Positions 11,216 to 23,930 are shown, counted from the stretch's first letter. The stretch is DNA of 64,000 bases from Luidia sarsii (GCA_949987565.1 OX465115.1:8086566-8150565); one strand, 5' to 3'. Translations and numbers: made by a program. The notes: generated by a model not told the origin, from the letters alone.

Positions 11216-13071
11216 ACATGGTTTAGAAACACCTTCCGGAGCCAAAATGTCGTTACGCAATCATGACGTCATCAAAATGTGTGATTTTAAAACACATATA
11301 AGGCATTGGCCGATCATCTCGAAATTTGGTATGTCGTTAGCTATCGTGCTAGACATTCCAAATCTAAAGTTTTGAACCGAAGGACCATTGCTTATATTTT
11401 TTATGAATTTTTGAATACCACACTCGAGTCCCATAGGCTTTGTGCACAAAATATGTACATGCGTTTTGGAGTAGGAATGGGGCTATTGTATGACTTGTTA
11501 ACAACAGAAGCGGAAAAGCTCTATGCTCTGTTTCACAACAGACATATATTTCTCGTTTTTTTTCTCCTTCTTCCCAAAAGCCCATAGACAATGCACAGGG
11601 TTTTTGTAAGCACGACTTTGGTCATTGAACAGACTTGGATTTTTTTCAAACGTGGCAAATGCATAAAGCCCATGCTGAAATTGATCCTAAACACCTTGAT
11701 ATCATCATGACGTCATCACGTGTCACGTGACATTGCTTTAAAGGGGCAAATTTCAAAATCCATTAAAAGCAAAAGTACAAGTTCGTTTGGTTTCAACTTT
11801 GCACTGTATCTAAGTTGGGAAAAGGTGTATCCAAAAATTGCCATCAATTGACCGTGACGTCATCTCATGAATATTTATGAGGTCATGAACTTTTCAGATT
11901 TTCACACTGAAATGAGCATATTTGGCCAACGGAGCGAGATTTTTTTCCATTTTTTCTTTGATATCTATTGGGGACATGGTTTAGAAACACCTTCCGGAGC
12001 AAAAATGTCGTTACGCAATCATGACGTCATCAAAATGTGTGATTTTAAAACACATATAAGGCATTGGCCGATCATCTCGAAATTTGGTATGTCGTTAGCT
12101 ATCGTGCTAGACATTCCAAATCTAAAGTTTTGAACCGAAGGACCATTGCTTATATTTTTTATGAATTTTTGAATACCACACTCGAGTCCCATAGGCTTTG
12201 TGCACAAAATATGTACATGCGTTTTGGAGTAGGAATGGGGCTATTGTATGACTTGTTAACAACAGAAGCGGAAAAGCTCTATGCTCTGTTTCACAACAGA
12301 CATATATTTCTCGTTTTTTTTCTCCTTCTTCCCAAAAGCCCATAGACAATGCACAGGGTTTTTGTAAGCACGACTTTGGTCATTGAACAGACTTGGATTT
12401 TTTTCAAACGTGGCAAATGCATAAAGCCCATGCTGAAATTGATCCTAAACACCTTGATATCATCATGACGTCATCACGTGTCACGTGACATTGCTTTAAA
12501 GGGGCAAATTTCAAAATCCATTAAAAGCAAAAGTACAAGTTCGTTTGGTTTCAACTTTGCACTGTATCTAAGTTGGGAAAAGGTGTATCCAAAAATTGCC
12601 ATCAATTGACCGTGACGTCATCTCATGAATATTTATGAGGTCATGAACTTTTCAGATTTTCACACTGAAATGAGCATATTTGGCCAACGGAGCGAGATTT
12701 TTTTCCATTTTTTCTTTGATATCTATTGGGGACATGGTTTAGAAACACCTTCCGGAGCAAAAATGTCGTTACGCAATCATGACGTCATCAAAATGTGTGA
12801 TTTAAAAACTTATATAAGGCATTGGCCGATCATCTCAAAATTTGGTATGTAGTTAGCTATCGTGCTAGACATTCCGAATCTAAAGTTTGGAACCAAAGGA
12901 CCATTGTTTATAATTATTATGAATTTTTGAATGCCACACTTAAGTCCCATAGGCTTTGTGCACAAAATATGTACATGCGTTTTGGAGTAGGAATGGGGCT
13001 ATTCTATGACTTGTTAAAAACAGAAGCGGAAAAGCTCTATGCTCTGTTTCACAACAGACATATATTTCTCG
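11216..13071 (+). repeat. 758-bp tandem units at the right end of array 1
   Basis: Unit ends at 11555, 12313 and 13071 are exactly 758 bp apart. The sequence from about 11216 onward repeats with almost no differences until about 12800, where the third copy diverges slightly (for example TTAAAAACTTATAT for TTTAAAACACATAT). These units close with CTCG instead of CTAG. Near identity indicates recent tandem duplication. Confidence 0.9.
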
Positions 13072-15300
13072 TTTCAACTTCTTCTAGTGGGAATGCACCT
13101 ATAGTCATGTCAGTTTTACAAGCAGGTACATACATGCACATGTACTGTACATATGTGTATGTGTGATAGTAAAAGAAGTTTCATTGAGGCTTAGTTAGGG
13201 CCTGCTTAATGTCATACAAGTGCTGCAACTTTGTGGCACAATTACTGTACATTGAATCTGAAAAAAATGCCTGCCGGTGAAATTTTAAAATACCTGAACT
13301 GAAGAAGAGTGGGCACTGGTCCTTTTGTTGTGCGCAATACCGGTACTTTGCACAGAGCATTACGCGACAGTGCAGGGAATGAAGTTCTCTGAAGTGCATC
13401 ACCTTGTAGACTTTGAACAATCACAGTGATGGTTGAGTGTCATTTACGGTATTTGCTATTTTATTTTAATTTTTGCTAAATTAAATTTAACTGCATTAAA
13501 GCCTGCTAAGTTCTATGCAGCCTTTTCTATCTTTTGTTGAAAAATGGAGTAAAGGAACATCTGTAAAACATCACTTTCTATGCATCCTTTTACTGCAAAC
13601 GTTCTACATGTACATAAATGCTTAATGCATGGTTTTATACATAGAGCTACATGTAGTGTATGATATGAAATCTGATGAAATGACCTGGGTGTGAATATTT
13701 GAGTATGAAGTGACTTGTGTACAAAAAGGCTTGTTACCCATGTACATACAATTATACATGTACGTACATGTACATACATGTACATGTACATTACATGTGT
13801 ATACATTGTACATTCAAGCACACCATGTACAGATGTATGCTATTAGAAATGTTCAAAGGGTCATGGCATTGGCAGGAACTAGAAATTGAGCAGTTACCAA
13901 CATGACCAAATGTGTATTGTACAGTGTACATATACTATACAGTAAAGTTAAGTGGTCTACAAACCCATTCTTTATTTCTTGGTTAGTGCATGTGCTAGAA
14001 ATTCCCAATGTGTGTAGGAACACAGTCTATCAAAGTACCGTATTTACTTATACATGTACATGTATTCCTAAACAAAATGCTTTAATGTTTAGTCACAGTG
14101 CCATGTTATCACCCTGTGTTTATCTTTTTTCTTTATTAAGAGTATGTTTAATTACATACAAATGTACATATGTACATGTTCTGTGCATTGTACGTGTACA
14201 ATGTACAACATGTACATGTACAGTACATGTATCACATTGTATTGTACACTCAACCTTGCATACCCCCTGTAGTAAGCACTGTACTGGTACATGTACATGT
14301 ACATACAGTGTATAATATGTCAAAACATCTGTCAGCATCCCTAACCACAAGTCAAGGGATCACCTTGTTTGACTTTATTTCCGGGACACTGCAGATACAA
14401 TAAGAAAAGACAGTCCGGTGCTTTTGGAGGAATTATTGCAATACATGTACATGTACAGTTTTGTTCTTCAGATTTGATCTCCACGGCAAGTTTACACATA
14501 ATGGGTACACGTATACATGTAAGCATGGAGGATGTAACTGTAAGTATATGGTACACATTTAGAATAGCAGAGTTAGAGTAGCAGTACATGCATATGGACA
14601 TGGAAGTGCTTAATGTCTCGTTGACTTCCCCTGCCGGACATGACAAAAATAGATGCATTCATATCATGCCACTCACAATGTGTACAAGTACATGTACCGA
14701 CCGTATAGACCGTGTAAGTCTTGTAGTGAAAAAAGGTCATCGTACACTTCCGGGCACCTCCGCGCCGCCTGCTATGGAAGATTAACGCGTACCCAATTTT
14801 GAATGCATTATTACATAATGAAGAAAGCCTCTTTCCAACTAAAAACCCATGTTTATGGATTAAGTATATTAAAAATATAAGAATGAGCAAAAAAACCCAC
14901 CAAAAACATGAGAATATGGCAGAAAAAACAAATAAATATTACCTGACCTTCATCTTCCGGTTGTAATTACAGTATTGCGAATATGGCCCGACTGTGGTAC
15001 GCGACGTGAGCACTACTGTACTTGTATCATGCCGAAGTTGGTGTTGTTCGCATTCGGGCCAAAAAAAGCCTTGTATTGCATGGATTTGGAGTGATTTCCG
15101 CTACATATCACTATCACTTGTCAGCCAGGGATGTCATATGCAACACGATTTGAGGTATGAAATACGGGACACCTTTGTTATGTATGCATTTTACAAGCCC
15201 AAGTAACAAGTTCGCTCGTCTGGGAACACGACTATCACCTCTTGTTGCAAACGTTAAAACGGAGATTTATTTTAACTATTTTTGTCTGTAAAACGTGCAA
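13072..15300. other. Gene-free stretch, ACATGT-rich
   Basis: No coding signal is recognised. Short runs of the hexamer ACATGT/TGTACA and its variants recur (for example around 13740-13800, 14160-14310, 14440-14460). Translated frames here are low-complexity repeats of Tyr, Val, His, Cys and Met, which is what the hexamer gives, so I do not treat them as genes. Confidence 0.7.
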
Positions 15301-15307
15301 AATCACA

Positions 15308-15497
15308 TACTTTACACATTGTATTTTGATATTCCTAAAAGACTAGATTCTAATAGTTTAAACTGCTTCAATCGGCGCGATACACAATTTTTAACAAAAA
15401 CGTTTGACCCTCTGCGCTTTACCTCCTATGCGAGGAGCCCGGAAGTCGGGAATCTTGCGGTAGCACGTACATTCTCGAGGACAACTTACACGGTCTA
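15308..15497. repeat. Dispersed repeat, copy 1 (partner 62697-62882)
   Basis: The blocks CCTAAAAGACTA, AGTTTAAACTGCTTCAATCG, GCTTTACCTCCTATSCGAGG, CGTACATTCTCGAGG and CAACTTACACGGTCTATT occur in the same order and spacing at 62697-62882, 47 kb away. The copies are about 190 bp with scattered substitutions. No tRNA-like or coding content is seen. Confidence 0.8.
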
Positions 15498-15499
15498 TT

Positions 15500-16641
15500 A
15501 CCGGTTTATATTGCACATGTACAGTACAGTGTGTATGAATAAATTTACACGTGTACATTGCACATGTATACTGTACAGTACATGTACATACATGTATTAT
15601 ACGTACAAATTGTACAATATTGTATTATAATGTCATGTGTTTGAAACCATATACTGTACATATTGTACATTTACATGTCATGTGGTTTACACACATATGT
15701 ACATAGGGTGTGTACTTTGCATGTTCTTCATAATTCACCACGCACATGTGTACAGTGTACGCAAAGCTGAAACATTAGGACCATTCACACTGACACGTAT
15801 CCATTTGGCTTGTGACTTGAATTGCTTTTTTTGGAGTGTATGGACTATGGACATTATAATTATAATTATATTATAATTTTGAAATATCCATCCAGTAGAG
15901 CATAAATGCAAAGAGCTTTTCACACCACACAGTTGTTTCCTGCGAAATACTTTTCCAGGAAATTCCTGCATAATTATAAGCAACCCCACTGACAAGTCAC
16001 AGTTCACGCTACACCCATTTTCCTACTCCCAAGGAAAGTAATTCAATGGGATTCGCTGTGATTCACCCTACATTCACACTTTCCAGATCACTGTCACCAT
16101 AGTGACCACAGTAATTCAATGGAAGTAAAAGTCAAACCCAGTCTTTTTCCCACATACATGTACATGCACACCGTACATGTAGTATGCACTGTGATTGTAG
16201 GAGTGTGGAACCCTGTTGACTGTTACTAACAGTGTAATATAATACCCAACTATTTGGTAACATTTCATGATTTGTTTTTGTGTGTCCCACTGTCTATTGA
16301 CTTGGTTGACTGACCTTTTCACAGGGGGGATTCCAGGGGGATTCTATCTGGCAGGTGGATTGAAGTACTGTATGAAGTGGATTGAGCCTTTTGCCGAATT
16401 CAATCCTCCTTTCTGAATCCCCTTTTAGGGAAGGATTGATTCCCTCATTTGCAGGATCCAATCCCCACTTGACGAGTCACTCGAGTGTAAATGCAATTGG
16501 GGCATCGGATCCTGCAATTTGACACGGCCACATTATCCAGTAAATTGATATACAATGAATTGTGCCAGAAAGTCCACCAAAATTGTTTATTGGGGTCCCC
16601 ACTCCCCACAGGATTTTACGTACATGGCTACGTTCAGACAG
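15500..16641. other. Gene-free stretch with ACATGT runs and short repeats
   Basis: ACATGT-type runs lie around 15515-15720 and an AT repeat at 15853-15880. From 15777 to 16110 CATTCACACT and TTTTCACACC motifs suggest further small inverted-repeat elements whose limits I cannot set. No gene is recognised. Confidence 0.55.
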
Positions 16642-17112
16642 TAGGGCCATTCCCACGATGAAAATAATCGCGATATAAATCGCGATTAAAAAACTTTTTT
16701 TTTCATGTTCACAAAGGACAAAATAATCGCGTCGCAAATAAACGCGAGCCGATTGCAGTTAGCATGTGGTCGCACTGCGCAAGCGGGAATGGCGGGACTC
16801 GCTGACGAAAGTAAACAAACCCTGTGCTGCACTTCCTGGCAGTAAGCTGCTGGCAGGAAATGCCATGCTTGCGCAATGCATCATGGGCTTAAAAAAAACG
16901 GTGCTATTTGAGCGGAGCGTTCCCACACACATCACGTTGCAAATAAATGCGATTATTTGAAAAAGTCTCATTCTTAGTGGAGTCCGAATTCAAATTCCAC
17001 TAATAATCGCGTTTATTGTGTTCCCACATGCAAAAAGAGTGGAGTTTGAATCGCAATTCAAATCGCGGTCCAAATTATCACGTTTTTTTGGTGAAGTGGG
17101 AACGGACCTGTA
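16642..17112. mobile_element. Inverted-repeat element (MITE-like), about 470 bp
   Basis: The left end TAGGGCCATTCCCAC and the reverse complement of the right end CAGGTCCGTTCCCAC match over about 15 bp with a few differences. The interior is rich in iterated AATCGCG and CGCGATT words on both strands and carries no transposase frame. The superfamily is not determined. Confidence 0.6.
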
Positions 17113-17739
17113 GTGTTAGTTAAAAACCAATCGAGTTAAAACGCCTTCTAACCGCATGGGGAAAGTCGTAAATTTAAATATCTGTGCGTTCAAATTTCAA
17201 ACAGCGTACTACAGCAAGCAGTTCGGTTTTAAAAGGTCATGCACTCTGCCCCTCATCCAGTGCAGACTTCCACCTATGCATAAAGTGCGTGCTACGCACA
17301 GACATTGCTCATTATCACCTGTTGTAAACGCAAGCGGTGCAGCCGGTGCAGCGCTGCCTTAAATCGAACGTTGAAAGGCGATTGTGTCCTAACAGTGTTT
17401 TTTTGGCTAAACCGGATTGGTTTTAGTGCTAAACTCTCCTTTGGATTAGTTTTGAATTTGTGTTTTAGCGGCGAGTTAAACTGGATCGTTTTAAAATTTA
17501 AAATGGTGTCGGGGTGTTCAGACACTCTTTTTAAATACCGATCGGGTTAAAACGCTAGTTTTAGCGAATTTAAACATATCCCATGTAAAGTCATGGTTGG
17601 TACTCACTGATGACAGCGAAGGTCTTGGCCATGGTCAGATAACCGGTCAGGTATGGATGGATGTGGAGTGCATGCATCCAGTGAGACATTCTTTGACATT
17701 TGGGCAACAGAGAAAATCAATCGAAATTGAGATAGTATA

Positions 17740-19619
17740 AAGGGCTTTTCACACTATGAAAAATCTCCGTGTTGAACACGGGTCGGACCCGTGTTGAAAT
17801 GACTGACCTTTTCACACTACAACATTTCAACACGGGTCGGACCCGTGTAGAGCGCTCGACCCGTATTGAAACCAACCCTGCTCGGGAGGTGGGTTGAGAG
17901 CTCTCGACCCGTGTTGAAAATTTCAACACATGTTGAAAGCCGTAGTGTGAACGTCTCCGGGTTGAGTTCGACTCGTGTTGGGAGACGGCCGAGTGCGCAT
18001 GCGTGGCAGCGCCACACTGTAGATATTGTACTGCGCAACGAACAAACATGCCAGATTTTGTTGTTGCATGCACGGACGTATATTTATTCGTCCGTGGTTG
18101 CATGGGGTATTAAACCCCATATGCACAGGCAGCACTGCCCCGAGTTCAGTACAGGCACAAGAAACATGACAACTTCTCTGGCTGTAGGCACATAATTTGC
18201 TTGTCTTGAAGCAATATCCCTGTCATTATCGGAATGGAAAATAGTGTCTTTGACAATCATGTATATAAGAAGCTCTCGCAGGGTGAGAACGGGTCCCTAA
18301 CAAAGTCGTCAGCGATGCACTGTACTACGATGTCGACTTCATGGCGTGCATGTGGCGGCAGAAAATACGAGAAGTCATTAAATTTCACTAAGGAGTAAGG
18401 GAGCAAAACCACTATACAAATTATAAACTATTGTACTTATAAATCAACGTTGTAATTTTCTTTAATCAAACAGTGGCAACAAATAAACAATAGCCACTGC
18501 GTCGCGAAAATAAGCGAGGCGCTGGCGGCTGCCGGATTAGAGAAGTCAGCAATACAGTGCCGTGACGCGCCGCAATGCATTATGGGGGTTTTCAGATTGG
18601 ACCCGTTGTCACAGATGGAACGTGATTTTGTTAAATTGGACGGGAGGTCGGACAGACACCAAACAACAACAACAAAATCAACCTAATCAGAAGAGGTTAA
18701 ACTTCAGAAAAAAAATTAAAGAATTTAATTACGACGAACCAACTAATTCTCTAACAACTCCCAATTATACAGATTACAGATAAACTAATAGATACGATAG
18801 GGTACATAAATTTAATCTTGGTGGTCTCCTCAAATTGGGCTGTGCCCCAGCCTAAAAACCAAAAAGCTTGAGAGTGCCGGACTAAAGCCTCTGGTTTTTG
18901 GCCGATTTGAGGGAAGAGTTAAGCATGACTACAATATGCATTGACACTGGTGGAGGTTCGTGGGTGTGGGTGTGGGATCCGTGAGGTAGACGTGGCAGGT
19001 AGCTGATGCCGAGGTCTTCCCGCCGTGGCCTTGTGTGTATCGTCCAGTCCCTCACATCCGTGCAGTCCAGCGCGGTGCTCCCGAAGGCTCCTCAGCCCAC
19101 AACCACTCCCCACCGTGTTAATGTGGCACTCTGCCGAATTGTGGCCTCCTATGCCTTATATACTGGCTTTTACATACATTCACTACTCCCAATGCCCCTC
19201 CAGAAGGGTTCTATTATACAAATATAAAACAGAACACCTGGTCACAATACTGGGCAGTAGGGTTGGGGTGGCACCCACACTCCCACACAATGCCTTTTGT
19301 TAACAGAAATCTTGGGTCTCAAGAAAGCCCCCCTGAACTGATGGCTCTGAATAAATTAACTCCCTGAGGAAAAATACAATTACCCAGTGACCACAAGTAT
19401 ACAACAATACAGTTGGGACTCTTGACACCCGTGTTGAAAGTTCGATGCCGTGTGTAGTGTGAAACGATCATGATATGCATTACACGGGTCGAAACATTAC
19501 ACGGGTTGAGAAAATGCCGGTGTGGCGTTGCATAGTGTGAATTCAACACGGGTCGGACCCATGTCGGACCTGTGTAAGTTTCAACACATGTTGAAAAGGC
19601 CTTAGTGTGAAAAGGCCTT
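17740..19619. mobile_element. Element or element pair with CTTTTCACACTA inverted ends
   Basis: AAGGGCTTTTCACACTA at 17740-17756 is inverted at 19603-19619 (reverse complement AAGGCCTTTTCACACTA). Both flanks carry iterated CAACACGGGTC words, including palindromes at 17775-17795 and 17829-17848. The 1.9-kb span may be one element or two short related ones (about 17740-18000 and 19400-19619) around unrelated DNA. No transposase frame is seen. Confidence 0.55.
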
Positions 19620-20768
19620 AAGAGATCTGCTAGCATGATTAGCATGGTAGTGAAATCAGCCATCTTGGTTCAGCAAAGTCGTAAACAAAGCACAAAGCGA
19701 TGGCAAGCACGTACAGTTTGAACATCGATAGTCCATTGCTTGCAGTACGTGTGCTTCCCAAGTGCATGAATAAAATGACCTCAAGGTCTGCGTATACTGC
19801 ATATACCCAATGACCTTCTTTCCGTTGAAATGGGGGATTGGAGGGGGATTGGGATCAATTGTAAACACAGCAAGTTATTTGCTGTCAGTTTCCCTGGAGT
19901 TTCATTGCAATCGCAGGATTCGTTCCACCTTTGCAGGATCCAGTGTAAATGCAGTACAATAGTTCCCCCGTCTCAATCACAGCACACAACCCCGGGGGTA
20001 CTTAAGCCCTCCTTGGATTTACTTGTGTTGCTATTTCCTGGGAAATACCCCAGGGACTTACTGGGTTAAGTGACTGTAGTGTGAAAAGGACCGTCTACCG
20101 GTAGATATCCTGACCCATTTCCCAGTGCATTGGTGAAGAAAGGATTTTTTGTTATCCTTCAAACACAGTAAAATCAATTTGAGATCAATCTTGAACCTTC
20201 AATTTTAGTTCAATAACTTCGCAAGCAGTTTAAGCACAGAGTAGGCTTACATCACTCAGATTTAAACTTTTTGGTGTGAACATGAGCAAAATAGAATAAG
20301 GGTCTTGGATCCAAATTCAAATGACATCATCACGTTATTTGCATATTGTCCAAAAAGTTGCATACATATCATGTGTGTATAGGTGCATGTACCGGTAATT
20401 TCAGGTTGTGATGTCATCATAATGGTAGCAAAATTAAACTACCATTTGTTTTAATTCATAGAAGGAATTTGCATAATATCTCAGTAATCTTGATGTACAG
20501 TGTATGGACACAATGTTTGCACATGTTTCCAGTATGTGCTTGGGACGATAACACGTCCTGCTAGGATTAGAATGTTTTTTGTTTTTGTTTTTTAGATTTG
20601 CATTCTGACCATTTTAATCAGTAAGCAGTTGGCAACATTTGTTTACATCAATATTTCTCTAGATAAAAAAAGACTAGGTGCAAAGCAAATCATAGTCATA
20701 ATTTGGCTGATCTGAATTCCGTTACATATTTTAAAACATATTGAAAAATTGGCCAAAAAAAACTTTAT
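19620..20768. other. Gene-free stretch
   Basis: A CACACTA-type end (TAGTGTGAAAAGGACCG near 20078) and a dispersed tail (TTTTAATCAGTAAGCAGTTG near 20612) are visible. No coding exon is recognised. Confidence 0.5.
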
Positions 20769-21110
20769 CTGGACCGGGACTTGAACCCGGGACCTCTGGA
20801 TTAATGTACCAGTGCTCTTCCATCTGAGCTATCCAGCTCTTAGATGGTGGCCTTCCCAAATAGTCAACTAGTTGGGGTGGGGTGCCAGTCAGAAGCAATT
20901 CAACCATTAACTGTTATCTCCAGGGATCACACCCCCGCTTTTATTCAGATGCAAACATGTGACAACTAATTGTTGTAAACCTGACTAGAGCAGCTCAGGG
21001 ATCACACAAAGTGGATGCAGCTTGTTCAATTCAAGTCAAACAAACAAAGGAAAAACTGACTGGGAACTTTTGAACAAATTGTAAAATTGGTAAATTTGTC
21101 AATTTGTTCA
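20769..21110 (-). mobile_element. tRNA-like SINE, copy 1
   Basis: On the minus strand, 20837-20769 reads as a tRNA-like module: GGATAGCTCAGATGGAAGAGC (D-arm and A-box like), an anticodon-like arm CTGG...CCAG, and a perfect T arm CCGGG-TTCAAGT-CCCGG. Position 33 of the anticodon loop is not T, which argues against a working tRNA. The adjoining 270 bp (GGGATCACACAAAGTGGATG and others) recurs at 43170-43340 and 51050-51285, defining a family. Confidence 0.65.
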
Positions 21111-23930
21111 AAAGTGATCAGTCAGTTTTTCCTATTTTAAAACATGTGTTAAAATTAAGCAATGTACAATTTGTTTACACTGCAGTCACTTGTACAATAG
21201 AACATTTTCGAGAGAATCCAAAGGATTTGCTCTCTCGTGGAACAATCTCTCTCGGCAAAAGGCTCTTCAATGTTCACGTTGCGCTAGCAGCATCAACTCC
21301 ATATTTACGACGTGGAGCAACGACTTATGGCGTAAGCCCTCGAGTTGCGCCCTATCCGGATAGTGCGTAACTTTTATGAAATCCATCCTAAAGTTATTGC
21401 GCAACTTATGCAATAAGATATGGCATATCGTAAGTGGAGTTACGCCATAAACTAATGTTTCGTGAAATCGGCTGTAGTGCATGTATAGTGCTCAGCCTTT
21501 TCCTTTACTTAGTGCATACATGTACAGTACATTAGTGCACACATGTATCTGCATACTGTAGTGCATAATGCAATGCAAAACTGCATCCAACTTTCCCTCA
21601 CCAAGTTGTACTGTAGGCAGGTACATGTTCATGTACATGTAGCACAATGCCCTGTGACCTATGGAATCTTAGTCATTGTCGCCCACACTAGTTACTTGGG
21701 GTATCTTTTGTGCAGACATACGGTACATGTGTACAGTTACATACCTATGTACATTGTGTACACATGTACATGTACTGTACAGTACCAGATGCATGGTTGG
21801 TTGTGAATGACCCTGACCTACATGTACATGTATGCGCCAGTCTGCATGCTCCCGGAGACTTGACTCACTTTTGACTAACTTGAACAAATCTCAGTTCTTA
21901 GAACCACCATGCTATATAAAGCAATTAGTAACAATGAAGCTTTGGTGTACATTTGTACATGTACATGTACATGTACATGTACCATACCGCGTGGGGTATA
22001 AGTCACAGCACTCCAAAATGTCCATGATTTAAAGATTCAGGCCTTAACGTATAGCCACGTCGAGTATAAACCGCACCTTTGTAACATTTCCCTCAACGAT
22101 GTTGTCTTCATTATTATACTTCGAATGCAGTCTGGTGCCGAAAAATTTATAAAAACTCGATTTAGTGTATTTGATTTAAATGTGTCAAACTGAAATGTCT
22201 GGTTTTCTAGATATTAAACTATGTAAAAATATGACATTTCACAAGTAGGCCGTAATTATCTCGAGGAATTTTCAATAATTTCAATGTTTGAGAGCATACA
22301 TGTACATGTAATATGTATAGCGTAATTGTGTGTTTAAAGAGGAAACAATTATTTTAAAATCATGAAATCTGATAAGTGTTACTGTACATTCAACATCAGC
22401 AAACATGAGATCTTCAGGTCATTAATTGGTGAAAAATATACTGATTTTTAAACATGGTATCATCATCATGATGATTATCGCGATCCAGGCAGCGACCGTG
22501 CAACTTCAACGCACGTGGTGAGCTCTTGCAAAATACCAAGCCATCAGTGAAGCCATGATGTCATGTCTATTGCAAAGTTACAGTACGTAAAAGCACAAGT
22601 GGAGGCGAAAACCAGTCAGTATGTGTACATTAGACAATACCAGACTTTATGAATTAGTGTAACCAAGTGATGGAAAGGCAACACGAGGATGGATGATGAC
22701 AAAGTTTGATTTGAGTTCCGTGCCGAGTTAGACACTTTTATATTAAAACGACAGACAATTATCATGTACATGCATTACGGGCAAAGTGCAATTTCGAAAA
22801 CGCTATTTCCACAATTCCATTGACATTTTACTAGGATTTATGTACAAAAAAACGTAGTTAGTATCTAGTTGTCCATGAAGTCATGAAATAGTCATGAAGT
22901 CATGATAAATGTCATTGAAGTGTCATTGATCGTGTGTGGTTGCCTTTGTCGTTACACCTTGTGTGCTAGTAAAAGTCTCGTATTGCACAAGTCGTTTGGT
23001 GCTTTGGCGATATATTTTTCATGATCTGTCAAGTTGCTGATAAGTTGGATGACTACATGTAGCAATCGGGACAATGTTTTATCGGAGTGTCGGGTTCGTT
23101 AATAAATTGCCTCAGGTAATAATTAATAAATCTCTTTTCCGATTTAAAAGAATTGTCCCATACACATGGGCCTACATATACATACATGTCTGATGTCAAT
23201 TTTGTTCTTCAAGGCTCAGTGTATAAGCTGCCTGGTTCATAAGCCACAGTAAGCTTTTTTTATGGGCAAAATCAAAGTACATGTACATGTACATGTATAA
23301 GCCATGGCTTATATTTAAAAATGATGGTACATGTAGCTACATGTATATATGTATCCAAAGAACATGTACATTACATGTAAGGTAAATGGCTAAATGCACA
23401 TGTACCATGTGTACATTGTATGTATAATTATTCACAGAAGGTTCTGAATGACATGTACACGTGTACATGTGCGTTGTACACATGCAAAATCATACATCTG
23501 TCTCTACCAAAATACTGATACCAGAATCAAATTAAATCCAGATGTTGAATGTTTTCAGCCAATGCTGATATTTTTTTCATGTACAATGCATAATATTTCC
23601 TGGCATGGCATAAGGTACATGTACATGTACAATGTACAAGTCATTAAGGCATCTAGTCATAATGTACATACATGTAGGTAATGTATCAACGCATACGTGC
23701 ACTTATTTATGTATACATATGCATTCATGCACAGACAAAGAGTGTTATAATTTTTCAAACTTAAATTAACAACCCCTGCTCCCATTATGGCAAAAGATGG
23801 CATGTGCTCGGTGATAATAATTGTGTACTACATGTATGTCGTTGAAAGTGCATCTGCTTTTTGTTTAGATAATCTTTCCTATTCACTTTTGCTGAGTCAA
23901 GTGTCAACTTTCGGTTTAGTGTTGCATACA
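21111..23930. other. Gene-free stretch, partly ACATGT-rich
   Basis: Inverted words GACTTATGGCGTAAG and GAGTTACGCCATAAAC (21320-21455) hint at another short inverted-repeat element. ACATGT runs occur at 21950-21985 and 23275-23300. I recognise no exon. A non-coding first exon of the downstream kinase gene could lie here or further left, but no signal locates it. Confidence 0.5.

Larger units (their letters stand above)
1..13071 (+). repeat. Array 1: head-to-tail array of 0.75-1.2 kb repeat units
   Basis: The stretch is filled by diverged copies of one sequence in the same orientation. Recognition blocks recur in fixed order: CCCATAGACAAAGCACAGGG, CATGACGTCACCACGTGTCA, GGAAAAGGTGTATCC, CTCATGAATATTAATGAGGT, TTGGCCAACGGAGC, CGAAATTTGGTG, TTTGTGCACAAAATATGCAC, GGTTCGAATCCC, a T-run, AGATGCGGAAAAGCG, and a hairpin plus CTAG. 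Unit ends marked by CTAG or CTCG lie at 535, 1486, 3646, 4450, 5299, 6096, 7772, 8586, 9636, 11555, 12313 and 13071; one near 6860 is degenerate. Some intervals (1486-3646, 9636-11555) hold two fused units. The left end is outside the window. Short open frames inside repeat from unit to unit and I read them as echoes of the repeat, not genes. The best guess is tandem non-autonomous rolling-circle elements; a plain satellite is the alternative. Confidence 0.9.

Noticed and set aside
13902..14315. A 137-codon open frame upstream of TNK2
   Set aside because: Low-complexity C/T/V/H composition from ACATGT-type repeats; no homology recognised.
20769..20837. Possible tRNA gene on the minus strand
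   Set aside because: T arm is perfect but the anticodon loop lacks T33, the stem is mismatched and related decayed copies are dispersed; it is a tRNA-derived repeat.
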